Assembly: GCA_964057225.1 (NCBI GenBank)
Contig: OZ059898.1
Span: 17,895,267-17,959,266, forward strand
Direction: 5' to 3'
DNA length: 64,000 nt
Source of the DNA: Auanema rhodensis
Taxonomy: Eukaryota > Nematoda > Chromadorea > Rhabditida > Rhabditidae
A model generated the notes under the pieces. The model saw only the letters and a program-made list of their open reading frames with translations, ran no database searches and was not told the origin of the DNA. A program made the position numbers and the translations under genes. Numbering within the stretch: the first letter of the stretch is position 1; every line of letters starts with the position of its first letter. Below are positions 24,961 through 38,600 of this stretch, in pieces.

Positions 24961-26895
24961 TGTAAACATGATGTGCACTTGGTATGTAACTCGCTTCACG
25001 TGAAAGATAAAGAGATGCGGTTTTCAAAATTACATTCCTCATGTCCATATTAGTCTAAAAACGAATTTTTATTGATATTGATGCATGGTAACCATGACTT
25101 TGAAATTTACGTGAATTTTAATTTATGCTAATTAAGTGTACACGTGATGTGCACTTGGTATGTAACTCGCTTCACGTGAAAGATAAAGAGATGCGGTTTT
25201 CAAAATTAGATTCCTCATGTCCATATTAGTCTAAAAACGAATTTTTATTGATATTGATGCATGGTAACCATGACTTTGAAATTTACGTGAACTTTAATTT
25301 ATGCTAATTAAGTGTACACATGATGTGCACTTGGTATGTAACTCGCTTCACGTGAAAGATAAAGAGATGCGGTTTTCAAAATTAGATTCCTCATGTCCAT
25401 ATTAGTCTAAAAACGAATTTTTATTGATATTGATGCATGGTAACCATGAGTTTGAAATTTACGTGAACTTTAATTTATGCTTATTAAGTGTACACGTGAT
25501 GTGCACTTGGTATGTAACTCGCTTCACGTGAAAGATAAAGGGATGCGGTTTTCAAAATTAGATTCCCCATGTCCATATTAGTCTAAAAACAAATTATTAT
25601 TGATATTGGTGCATGGTAACCATGACTTTGAAATTTACGTGAACTTTAATTTATGCTAATTAAGTGTACACATGATGTGCACTTGGTATGTAACTCGCTT
25701 CACGTGAAAGATAAAGAGATGCGGTTTACAAAATTAGATTTCGCATGTCCATATTAGTCTAAAAACAAATTTTTATTGATATTGGTGCATGGTAACCATG
25801 ACTTTGAAATTTACGTGAACTTTAATTTATGCTAATTAAGTGTACACATGATGTGCACTTGGTATGTAACTCGCTTCACGTGAAAGATAAAGAGATGCGG
25901 TTTACAAAATTAGATTTCGCATGTCCATATTAGTCTAAAAACAAAGTTTTATTGATATTGGTGCATGGTAACCATGACTTTGAAATTTACGTGAACTTTA
26001 ATTTATGCTAATTAAGTGTACACGTGATGTGCACTTGGTATGTAACTCGCTTAACGTGAAAGATAAAGAGATGCGGTTTTCAAAATTAGCTTCCGCATGT
26101 CCATATTAGTCTAAAAACAAATTTTTATTAATATTGGTGCATGGTAACTATGACTTTGAAATTTACGTGAACTTTAATTTATGCTAATTAAGTGTACACA
26201 TGATGTGCACTTGGTATGTAACTCGCTTCACGTGAAAGATAAAGAGATGCGGTTTTCAAAATTAGATTCCGCATGTCCATATTAGTCTAAAAACAAATTT
26301 TTATTGATATTGGTGCATGGTAACCATGACTTTGAAATTTACGTGAACTTTAATTTATGCTAATTAAGTGTACACGTGATGTGCACTTGGTATGTAACTC
26401 GCTTCACGTGAAAGATAAAGAGATGCGGTTTTCAAAATTAGATTCCCCATGTCCATATTAGTCTAAAAACAAATTTTTATTGATATTGGTGCATGGTAAC
26501 TATGACTTTGAAATTTACGTGAACTTTAATTTATGCTAATTAAGTGTACACATGATTTGCACTTGGTATGTAACTCGCTTCACGTCAAAGATAAAGAGAT
26601 GCGGTTTTCAAAATTAGATTTCGCATGTCCATATTAGTCTAAAAACAAATTTTTATTGATATTGGTGCATGGTAACCATGACTTTGAAATTTACGTGAAC
26701 TTTAATTTATGCTAATTAAGTGTACACATGATGTGCACTTGGTATGTAACTCGCTTCACGTGAAAGATAAAGAGATGCGGTTTTCAAAATCAGATTTCGC
26801 ATGTCCATATTAGTCTAAAAACAAATTTTTATTGATATTGGTGCATGGTAACCATGACTTTGAAATTTACGTGAACTTTAATTTATGCTAATTAA

Positions 26896-26940
26896 GTGTA
26901 CACGTGATGTGCACTTGGTATGTAACTCGCTTCACGTGAA
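26896..26940. promoter_or_regulatory. Paired CACGTG palindromes in the 176-bp unit
   Basis: This unit has CACGTG at 26,901 and again at 26,933, 32 bp apart, about three helical turns. The first overlaps GTGTACAC (26,896-26,903); the second lies in the 10-bp palindrome TTCACGTGAA. A third ACGTG core lies in TTTACGTGAAC later in the unit. CACGTG is the canonical E-box bound by bHLH factors, so binding is possible, but nothing here shows regulation of a gene. Other units replace the first site by CACATG and the second by CACGTC, CGCGTC or CAAGTG, so the number of intact sites per unit varies from zero to two. Confidence 0.5.
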
Positions 26941-27072
26941 AGATAAAGAGATGCGGTTTTCAAAATTAGATTCCGCATGTCCATATTAGTCTAAAAACAA
27001 ATTTTTATTGATATTGGTGCATGGTAACCATGACTTTGAAATTTACGTGAACTTTAATTTATGCTAATTAAG
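26897..27072 (+). repeat. Reference 176-bp monomer of array B
   Basis: A representative unit that keeps all the symmetric parts: GTGTACAC (26,896-26,903, overlapping the previous unit by one base), a first CACGTG (26,901-26,906), a 10-bp palindrome TTCACGTGAA (26,931-26,940), and the 13-bp dyad CATGGTAACCATG (27,020-27,032). The TAG in TATTAGTCT closes the frame that is open in a few mutated units. The start at TGTAC is a convention. The unit length is close to a nucleosome repeat, as in many satellites, but that alone proves no function. Confidence 0.9.
27020..27032. other. CATGGT-A-ACCATG dyad of the 176-bp unit
   Basis: Six-base arms in perfect dyad symmetry around a single A. Many units carry GGTAACTATG or GGCAACCATG instead, each breaking one pair; the GGCAACC form still has five-base arms, CATGG/CCATG. 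This is either a binding site in drift or a neutral symmetry. Confidence 0.65.
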
Positions 27073-30000
27073 TGTACACGTGATGTGCACTTGGTATGTA
27101 ACTCGCTTCACGTGAAAGATAAAGAGATGCGGTTTTCAAAATTAGATTCCCCATGTCCATTTTAGTCTAAAAACAAATTTTTATTGATATTGGTGCATGG
27201 TAACTATGACTTTGAAATTTACGTGAATTTTAATTTATGCTAATTAAGTGTACACATGATGTGCACTTGGTATGTAACTCGCTTCACGTCAAAGATAAAG
27301 AGATGCGGTTTTCAAAATTAGATTACGCATGTCCATATTAGTCTAAAAACAAATTTTTATTGATATTGGTGCATGGTAACCATGACTTTGAAATTTACGT
27401 GAACTTTAATTTATGCTAATTAAGTGTACACGTGATGTGCACTTGGTATGTAACTCGCTTCACGTGAAAGATAAAGAGATGCGGTTTTCAAAATTAGATT
27501 CCTCATGTCCATATTAGTCTAAAAACGAATTTTTATTGATATTGATGCATGGTAACCATGACTTTGAAATTTACGTGAACTTTAATTTATGCTTATTAAG
27601 TGTACATGTGATGAGCACTTGGTATGTAACTCGCTTCACGTGAAAGATAAAGGGATGCGGTTTTCAAGATTAGATTCCCCGTGTCCATATTAGTCTAAAA
27701 ACAAATTTTTGTTGATATTGGTGGATGGTAACCATGACTTTGAAATTTACGTGAACTTTAATTTATGCTAATTAAGTGTACACGTGATGTGCACTTGGTA
27801 TGTAACTCGCTTCACGTTAAAGATAAAGAGATGCGGTTTTCAAAATTAGATTCCCCATGTCCATATTAGTCTAAAAACAAATTTTTATTGATATTGGTGC
27901 ATGGTAACCATGACTTTGAAATTTACGTGAACTTTAATTTATGCTAATTAAGTGTACACGTGATGTGCACTTGGTATGTAACTCGCTTCACGTGAAAGAT
28001 AAAGAGATGCGGTTTTCAAAATTAGATTCCTCATGTCCATATTAGTCTAAAAACGAATTTTTATTGATATTGATGCATGGTAACCATGACTTTGAAATTT
28101 ACGTGAACTTTAATTTATGCTTATTAAGTGTACATGTGATGAGCACTTGGTATGTAACTCGCTTCACGTGAAAGATAAAGGGATGCGGTTTTCAAGATTA
28201 GATTCCCCGTGTCCATATTAGTCTAAAAACAAATTTTTGTTGATATTGGTGGATGGTAACCATGACTTTGAAATTTACGTGAACTTTAATTTATGCTAAT
28301 TAAGTGTACACGTGATGTGCACTTGGTATGTAACTCGCTTCACGTGAAAGATAAAGAGATGCGGTTTTCAAAATTAGATTCCCCATGTCCATATTAGTCT
28401 AAAAACAAATTTTTATTGATATTGGTGCATGGTAACCATGACTTTGAAATTTACGTGAACTTTAATTTATGCTAATTAAGTGTACTCGTGATGTGCACTT
28501 GGTATGTAACTCGCTTCACGTGAAAGATAAAGAGATGCGGTTTTCAAAATTAGATTCCTCATGTCCATATTAGTCTAAAAACAAATTTTTATTGGTATTG
28601 GTGCATGGCAACTATGACTTTTAAATTTACGTGTACTTTAATTTATGCTAATTAAGTGTACACATGATGTGCACTTGGTATGTAACTCGCTTCACGTGAA
28701 AGATAAAGAGATGCGGTTTACAAAATTAGATTTCGCATGTCCATATTAGTCTAAAAACAAAGTTTTATTGATATTGGTGCATGGTAACCATGACTTTGAA
28801 ATTTACGTGAACTTTAATTTATGCTAATTAAGTGTACACGTGATGTGCACTTGGTATGTAACTCGCTTCACGTCAAAGATAAAGAGATGCGGTTTTCAAA
28901 ATTAGATTTCGCATGTCCATATTAGTCTAAAAACAAATTTTTATTGATATTGGTGCATGGTAACCATGACTTTGAAATTTACGTGAACTTTAATTTATGC
29001 TAATTAAGTGTACACATGATGTGCACTTGGTATGTAACTCGCTTCACGTGAAAGATAAAGAGATGCGGTTTTCAAAATCAGATTTCGCATGTCCATATTA
29101 GTCTAAAAACAAATTTTTATTGATATTGGTGCATGGTAACCATGACTTTGAAATTTACGTGAACTTTAATTTATGCTAATTAAGTGTACACGTGATGTGC
29201 ACTTGGTATGTAACTCGCTTCACGTGAAAGATAAAGAGATGCGGTTTTCAAAATTAGATTCCGCATGTCCATATTAGTCTAAAAACAAATTTTTATTGAT
29301 ATTGGTGCATGGTAACCATGACTTTGAAATTTACGTGAACTTTAATTTATGCTAATTAAGTGTACTCGTGATGTGCACTTGGTATGTAACTCGGTTCACG
29401 TGAAAGATAAAGAGATGCGGTTTTCAAAATTAGATTCCTCATGTCCATATTAGTCTAAAAACAAATTTTTATTAATATTGGTGCATGGTAACTATGACTT
29501 TGAAATTTACGTGAACTTTAATTTATGCTAATTAAGTGTACACATGATGTGCACTTGGTATGTAACTCGCTTCACGTGAAAGATAAAGAGATGCGGTTTT
29601 CAAAATTAGATTCCGCATGTCCATATTAGTCTAAAAACAAATTTTTATTGATATTGGTGCATGGTAACCATGACTTTGAAATTTACGTGAACTTTAATTT
29701 ATGCTAATTAAGTGTACACGTGATGTGCACTTGGTATGTAACTCGCTTCACGTGAAAGATAAAGAGATGCGGTTTTCAAAATTAGATTCCCCATGTCCAT
29801 ATTAGTCTAAAAACAAATTTTTATTGATATTGGTGCATGGTAACTATGACTTTGAAATTTACGTGAACTTTAATTTATGCTAATTAAGTGTACACATGAT
29901 TTGCACTTGGTATGTAACTCGCTTCACGTGAAAGATAAAGAGATGCGGTTTTCAAAATCAGATTTCGCATGTCCATATTAGTCTAAAAACAAATTTTTAT

Positions 30001-33000
30001 TGATATTGGTGCATGGTAACCATGACTTTGAAATTTACGTGAACTTTAATTTATGCTAATTAAGTGTACACGTGATGTGCACTTGGTATGTAACTCGCTT
30101 CACGTGAAAGATAAAGAGATGCGGTTTTCAAAATTAGATTCCGCATGTCCATATTAGTCTAAAAACAAATTTTTATTGATATTGGTGCATGGTAACCATG
30201 ACTTTGAAATTTACGTGAACTTTAATTTATGCTAATTAAGTGTACACGTGATGTGCACTTGGTATGTAACTCGCTTCACGTGAAAGATAAAGAGATGCGG
30301 TTTTCAAAATTAGATTCCCCATGTCCATTTTAGTCTAAAAACAAATTTTTATTGATATTGGTGCATGGTAACTATGACTTTGAAATTTACGTGAATTTTA
30401 ATTTATGCTAATTAAGTGTACACATGATGTGCACTTGGTATGTAACTCGCTTCACGTCAAAGATAAAGAGATGCGGTTTTCAAAATTAGATTTCGCATGT
30501 CCATATTAGTCTAAAAACAAATTTTTATTGATATTGGTGCATGGTAACCATGACTTTGAAATTTACGTGAACTTTAATTTATGCTAATTAAGTGTACACG
30601 TATGTGCACTTGGTATGTAACTCGCTTCACGTGAAAGATAAAGAGATGCGGTTTTCAAAATTAGATTCCTCATGTCCATATTAGTCTAAAAAACGAATTT
30701 TTATTGATATTGATGCATGGTAACCATGACTTTGAAATTTACGTGAACTTTAATTTATGCTTATTAAGTGTACATGTGATGTGCACTTGGTATGTAACTC
30801 GCTTCACGTGAAAGATAAAGGGATGCGGTTTTCAAGATTAGATTCCCCGTGTCCATATTAGTCTAAAAACATATTTTTGTTGATATTGGTGGATGGTAAC
30901 CATGACTTTGAAATTTACGTGAACTTTAATTTATGCTAATTAAGTGTACACGTGATGTGCACTTGGTATGTAACTCGCTTCACGTGAAAGATAAAGAGAT
31001 GCGGTTTTCAAAATTAGATTCCCCATGTCCATATTAGTCTAAAAACAAATTTTTATTGATATTGGTGCATGGTAACCATGACTTTGAAATTTACGTGAAC
31101 TTTAATTTATGCTAATTAAGTGTACTCGTGATGTGCACTTGGTATGTAACTCGCTTCACGTGAAAGATAAAGAGATGCGGTTGTCAAAATTAGATTCCTC
31201 ATGTCCATATTAGTCTAAAAACAAATTTTTATTGGTATTGGTGCATGGCAACTATGACTTTTAAATTTACGTGTACTTTAATTTATGCTAATTAAGTGTA
31301 CACATGATGTGCACTTGGTATGTAACTCGCTTCACGTGAAAGATAAAGAGATGCGGTTTACAAAATTAGATTTCGCATGTCCATATTAGTCTAAAAACAA
31401 AGTTTTATTGATATTGGTGCATGGTAACCATGACTTTGAAATTTACGTGAACTTTAATTTATGCTAATTAAGTGTACACGTGATGTGCACTTGGTATGTA
31501 ACTCGCTTAACGTGAAAGATAAAGAGATGCGGTTTTTAAAATTAGATTCCGCATGTCCATATTAGTCTAAAAACAAATTTTTATTAATATTGGTGCATGG
31601 TAACTATGACTTTGAAATTTACGTGAACTTTAATTTATGCTAATTAAGTGTACACATGATGTGCACTTGGTATGTAACTCGCTTCACGTGAAAGATAAAG
31701 AAATGCGGTTTTCAAAATTAGATTCCGCATGTCCATATTAGTCTAAAAACAAATTTTTATTGATATTGGTGCATGGTAACCATGACTTTGAAATTTACGT
31801 GAACTTTAATTTATGCTAATTGAGTGTACACGTGATGTGCACTTGGTATGTAACTCGCTTAACGTGAAAGATAAAGAGATGCGGTTTTTAAAATTAGATT
31901 CCGCATGTCCATATTAGTCTAAAAACAAATTTTTATTAATATTGGTGCATGGTAACTATGACTTTGAAATTTACGTGAACTTTAATTTATGCTAATTAAG
32001 TGTACACATGATGTGCACTTGGTATGTAACTCGCTTCACGTGAAAGATAAAGAAATGCGGTTTTCAAAATTAGATTCCGCATGTCCATATTAGTCTAAAA
32101 ACAAAGTTTTATTGATATTGGTGCATGGTAACCATGACTTTGAAATTTACGTGAACTTTAATTTATGCTAATTAAGTGTACACGTGATGTGCACTTGGTA
32201 TGTAACTCGCTTAACGTGAAAGATAAAGAGATGCGGTTTTTAAAATTAGATTCCGCATGTCCATATTAGTCTAAAAACAAATTTTTATTAATATTGGTGC
32301 ATGGTAACCATGACTTTGAAATTTACGTGAACTTTAATTTATGCTAATTGAGTGTACACGTGATGTGCACTTGGTATGTAACTCGCTTAACGTGAAAGAT
32401 AAAGAGATGCGGTTTTTAAAATTACATTCCTCATGTCCATATTAGTCTAAAAACGAATTTTTATTGATATTGATGCATGGTAACCATGACTTTGAAATTT
32501 ACGTGAACTTTAATTTATGCTAATTAAGTGTACACATGATGTGCACTTGGTATGTAACTCGCTTCACGTGAAAGATAAAGAAATGCGGTTTTCAAAATTA
32601 GATTCCGCATGTCCATATTAGTCTAAAAACAAAGTTTTATTGATATTGGTGCATGGTAACCATGACTTTGAAATTTACGTGAACTTTAATTTATGCTAAT
32701 TAAGTGTACACGTGATGTGCACTTGGTATGTAACTCGCTTAACGTGAAAGATAAAGAGATGCGGTTTTTAAAATTAGATTCCGCATGTCCATATTAGTCT
32801 AAAAACAAATTTTTATTAATATTGGTGCATGGTAACCATGACTTTGAAATTTACGTGAACTTTAATTTATGCTAATTAAGTGTACACGTGATGTGCACTT
32901 GGTATGTAACTCGCTTCACGTGAAAGATAAAGAGATTCGGTTTTCAAAATTAGATTCCCCATGTCCATATTAGTCTAAAAACAAATTTTTATTGATATTG

Positions 33001-35696
33001 GTGCATGGTAACCATGACTTTGAAATTTACGTGAACTTTAATTTATGCTAATTAAGTGTACTCGTGATGTGCACTTGGTATGTAACTCGCTTCACGTGAA
33101 AGATAAAGAGATGCGGTTTTCAAAATTAGATTCCTCATGTCCATATTAGTCTAAAAACAAATTTTTATTGGTATTGGTGCATGGCAACTATGACTTTTAA
33201 ATTTACGTGTACTTTAATTTATGCTAATTAAGTGTACACATGATGTGCACTTGGTATGTAACTCGCTTCACGTCAAAGATAAAGAGATGCGGTTTTCAAA
33301 ATTAGATTCCTCATGTCCATATTAGTCTAAAAACAAATTTTTATTAATATTGGTGCATGGTAACCATGACTTTGAAATTTATGTGAACTTTAATTTATGC
33401 TAATTAAGTGTACACATGATGTGCACTTGGTATGTAACTCGCTTCACGTGAAAGATAAAGAGATGCGGTTTTCAAAATTAGATTCCTCATGTCCATATTA
33501 GTCTAAAAACGAATTTTTATTGATATTGATGCATGGTAACCATGACTTTGAAATTTACGTGAACTTTAATTTATGCTTATTAAGTGTACACGTGATGTGC
33601 ACTTGGTATGTAACTCGCTTCACGTGAAAGATGAAGGGATGCGGTTTTCAAAATTAGATTCCCCATGTCCATATTAGTTTAAAAACAAATTTTTGTTGAT
33701 ATTGGTGGATGGTAACCATGACTTTGAAATTTACGTGAACTTTAATTTATGCTAATTAAGTGTACACGTGATGTGCACTTGGTATGTAACTCGCTTCACG
33801 TGAAAGATAAAGAGATGCGATTTTCAAAATTAGATTCCCCATGTCCATATTAGTCTAAAAACAAATTTTTATTGATATTGGTGCATGGTAACCATGACTT
33901 TGAAATTTACGTGAACTTTAATTTATGCTAATTAAGTGTACACATGATGTGCACTTGGTATGTAACTCGCTTCACGTGAAAGATAAAGAGATGCGGTTTT
34001 CAAAATTAGATTTCGCATGTCCATATTAGTCTAAAAACGAATTTTTATTGATATTGGTGCATGGTAACCATGACTTTGAAATTTACGTGAACTTTAATTT
34101 ATGCTAATTAAGTGTACACGTGATGTGCACTTGGTATGTAACTCGCTTCACGTGAAAGATAAAGAGATGCGGTTTTCAAAATTAGATTCCCCATGTCCAT
34201 ATTAGTCTAAAAACAAATTTTTATTGATATTGGTGCATGGCAACCATGACTTTCAAATTTACGTGAACTTCAATTTATGCTAATTAAGTGTACACGTGAT
34301 GTGCACTTGGTATGTAACTCGCTTCGCGTCAAAGATAAAGAGATGCGGTTTTCAAAATTAGATTCCCCATGTCCATATTAGTCTAAAAACAAATTTTTGT
34401 TGATATTGGTGGATGGTAACCATGACTTTGAAATTTACGTGAACTTTAATTTATGCTAATTAAGTGTACACGTGATGTGCACTTGGTATGTAACTCGCTT
34501 CAAGTGAAAGATAAAGAGATGCGGTTTTCAAAATTAGATTCCCCATGTCCATATTAGTCTACAAACGAATTTTTATTGATATTGATGCATGGTAACCATG
34601 ACTTTGAAATTTACGTGAACTTTAATTTATGCTTATTAAGTGTACACGTGATGTGCACTTGGTATGTAACTCGCTTCAAGTGAAAGATAAAGAGATGCGG
34701 TTTTCAAAATTAGATTCCTCATGTCCATATTAGTCTAAAAACGAATTTTTATTGATATTGATGCATGGTAACCATGACTTTGAAATTTACGTGAACTTTA
34801 ATTTATGCTTATTAAGTGTACACGTGATGTGCACTTGGTATGTAACTCGCTTCAAGTGAAAGATAAAGAGATGCGGTTTTCAAAATTAGATTCCCCATGT
34901 CCATATTAGTCTAAAAACAAATTTTTATTGATATTGGTGCATGGTAACTATGACTTTGAAATTTACGTGAACTTTAATTTATGCTAATTAAGTGTACACA
35001 TGATGTGCACTTGGTATGTAACTCGCTTCACGTCAAAGATAAAGAGATGCGGTTTTCAAAATTAGATTTCGCATGTCCATATTAGTCTAAAAACAAATTT
35101 TTATTGATATTGGTGGATGGTAACCATGACTTTGAAATTTACGTGAACTTTAATTTATGCTAATTAAGTGTACACATGATGTGCACTTGGTATGTAACTC
35201 GCTTCACGTCAAAGATAAAGAGATGCGGTTTTCAAAATTAGATTCCCCATGTCCATATTAGTCTAAAAACAAATTTTTGTTGATATTGGTGGATGGTAAC
35301 CATGACTTTGAAATTTACGTGAACTTTAATTTATGCTAATTAAGTGTACACGTGATGTGCACTTGGTATGTAACTCGCTTCACGTGAAAGATAAAGAGAT
35401 GCGGTTTTCAAAATTAGATTCCTCATGTCCATATTAGTCTAAAAACGAATTTTTATTGATATTGATGCATGGTAACCATGACTTTGAAATTTACGTGAAC
35501 TTTAATTTATGCTTATTAAGTGTACACGTGATGTGCACTTGGTATGTAACTCGCTTCAAGTGAAAGATAAAGAGATGCGGTTTTCAAAATTAGATTCCCC
35601 ATATCCATATTAGTCTAAAAACGAATTTTTATTGATATTGATGCATGGTAACCATGACTTTGAAATTTACGTGAACTTTAATTTATGCTTATTAAG

Positions 35697-38600
35697 TGTA
35701 CACGTGATGTGCACTTGGTATGTAACTCGCTTCAAGTGAAAGATAAAGAGATGCGGTTTTCAAAATTAGATTCCTCATGTCCATATTAGTCTAAAAACGA
35801 ATTTTTATTGATATTGATGCATGGTAACCATGACTTTGAAATTTACGTGAACTTTAATTTATGCTTATTAAGTGTACACGTGATGTGCACTTGGTATGTA
35901 ACTCGCTTCAAGTGAAAGATAAAGAGATGCGGTTTTCAAAATTAGATTCCCCATGTCCATATTAGTCTAAAAACAAATTTTTATTGATATTGGTGCATGG
36001 TAACTATGACTTTGAAATTTACGTGAACTTTAATTTATGCTAATTAAGTGTACACATGATGTGCACTTGGTATGTAACTCGCTTCACGTCAAAGATAAAG
36101 AGATGCGGTTTTCAAAATTAGATTTTGCATGTCCATATTAGTCTAAAAACAAATTTTTATTGATATTGGTGCATGGTAACCATGACTTTGAAATTTACGT
36201 GAACTTTAATTTATGCTAATTAAGTGTACACGTGATGTGCACTTGGTATGTAACTCGCTTCACGTGAAAGATGAAGAGATGCGGTATTCAAATTTAGGTT
36301 CCCCATGTCCATATTAGTCTAAAAACAAATTTTTGTTGATATTGGTGGATGGTAACCATGACTTTCAAATTTACGTGAACTTCAATTTATGCTAATTAAG
36401 TGTACACGTGATGTGCACTTGGTATGTAACTCGCTTCGCGTCAAAGATAAAGAGATGCGGTTTTCAAAATTAGATTCCCCATGTCCATATTAGTCTAAAA
36501 ACAAATTTTTGTTGATATTGGTGGATGGTAACCATGACTTTGAAATTTACGTGAACTTTAATTTATGCTAATTAAGTGTACACGTGATGTGCACTTGGTA
36601 TGTAACTCGCTTCACGTGAAAGATAAAGAGATGCGGTTTTCAAAATTAGATTCCTCATGTCCATATTAGTCTAAAAACGAATTTTTAATGATATTGATGC
36701 ATGGTAACCATGACTTTGAAATTTACGTGAACTTTAATTTATGCTTATTAAGTGTACACGTGATGTGCACTTGGTATGTAACTCGCTTCACGTGAAAGAT
36801 AAAGGGATGCGGTTTTCAAGATTAGATTCCTCGTGTCCATATTAGTCTAAAAACAAATTTTTGTTGATATTGGTGGATGGTAACCATGACTTTGAAATTT
36901 ACGTGAACTTTAATTTATGCTTATTAAGTGTACACGCGATGTGCACTTGGTATGTAACTCGCTTCAAGTGAAAGATAAAGAGATGCGGTTTTCAAAATTA
37001 GATTCCCCATGTCCATATTAGTCTAAAAACAAATTTTTATTGATATTGGTGCATGGTAACTATGACTTTGAAATTTACGTAAACTTTAATTTATGCTAAT
37101 TAAGTGTACACATGATGTGCACTTGGTATGTAACTCGCTTCACGTCAAAGATAAAGAGATGCGGTTTTCAAAATTAGATTTCGCATGTCCATATTAGTCT
37201 AAAAACAAATTTTTATTGATATTGGTGCATGGTAACCATGACTTTGAAATTTACGTGAACTTTAATTTATGCTAATTAAGTGTACACGTGATGTGCACTT
37301 GGTATGTAACTCGCTTCACGTGAAAGATAAAGAGATGCGGTTTTCAAAATTAGATTCCCCATGTCCATATTAGTCTAAAAACAAATTTTTATTGATATTG
37401 GTGCATGGCAACCATGACTTTAAAATTTACGTGTACTTTAATTTATGCTAATTAAGTGTACACATGATGTGCACTTGGTATGTAACTCGCTTCACGTCAA
37501 AGATAAAGAGATGCGGTTTTCAAAATTAGATTTCGCATGTCCATATTAGTCTAAAAACAAATTTTTATTGATATTGGTGCATGGTAACCATGACTTTGAA
37601 ATTTACGTGAACTTTAATTTATGCTAATTAAGTGTACACGTGATGTGCACTTGGTATGTAACTCGCTTCACGTGAAAGATGAAGAGATGCGGTATTCAAA
37701 TTTAGGTTCCCCATGTCCATATTAGTCTAAAAACAAATTTTTGTTGATATTGGTGGATGGTAACCATGACTTTCAAATTTACGTGAACTTCAATTTATGC
37801 TAATTAAGTGTACACGTGATGTGCACTTGGTATGTAACTCGCTTCGCGTCAAAGATAAAGAGATGCGGTTTTCAAAATTAGATTCCCCATGTCCATATTA
37901 GTCTAAAAACAAATTTTTGTTGATATTGGTGGATGGTAACCATGACTTTGAAATTTACGTGAACTTTAATTTATGCTAATTAAGTGTACACGTGATGTGC
38001 ACTTGGTATGTAACTCGCTTCACGTGAAAGATAAAGAGATGCGGTTTTCAAAATTAGATTCCTCATGTCCATATTAGTCTAAAAACGAATTTTTATTGAT
38101 ATTGATGCATGGTAACCATGACTTTGAAATTTACGTGAACTTTAATTTATGCTTATTAAGTGTACACGTGATGTGCACTTGGTATGTAACTCGCTTCACG
38201 TGAAAGATAAAGGGATGCGGTTTTCAAGATTAGATTCCTCGTGTCCATATTAGTCTAAAAACAAATTTTTGTTGATATTGGTGGATGGTAACCATGACTT
38301 TGAAATTTACGTGAACTTTAATTTATGCTTATTAAGTGTACACACGATGTGCACTTGGTATGTAACTCGCTTCAAGTGAAAGATAAAGAGATGCGGTTTT
38401 CAAAATTAGATTCCCCATGTCCATATTAGTCTAAAAACAAATTTTTATTGATATTGGTGCATGGTAACTATGACTTTGAAATTTACGTAAACTTTAATTT
38501 ATGCTAATTAAGTGTACACATGATGTGCACTTGGTATGTAACTCGCTTCACGTCAAAGATAAAGAGATGCGGTTTTCAAAATTAGATTTCGCATGTCCAT

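Larger units (their letters stand above)
24961..35696 (+). repeat. Array B, middle-left section: mixed 176-bp units
   Basis: About 61 units of several subtypes with no single long period. A marker pair, TGTACATGTGATGAGCAC followed by CAAGATTAGATTCCCCGTG, occurs at 23,729, 27,601 and 28,129, offsets of 22 and 3 units, with a related unit at 30,769. TGTACTCGTG followed by ATTGGTATTGGTGCATGGC marks another repeated pair at about 28,480, 31,120 and 33,056. The one-base loss in ACACGTATGTGC near 30,600 and the gain in CTAAAAAACG near 30,685 lie in one unit and restore its length. No gene or insertion is seen. Confidence 0.8.
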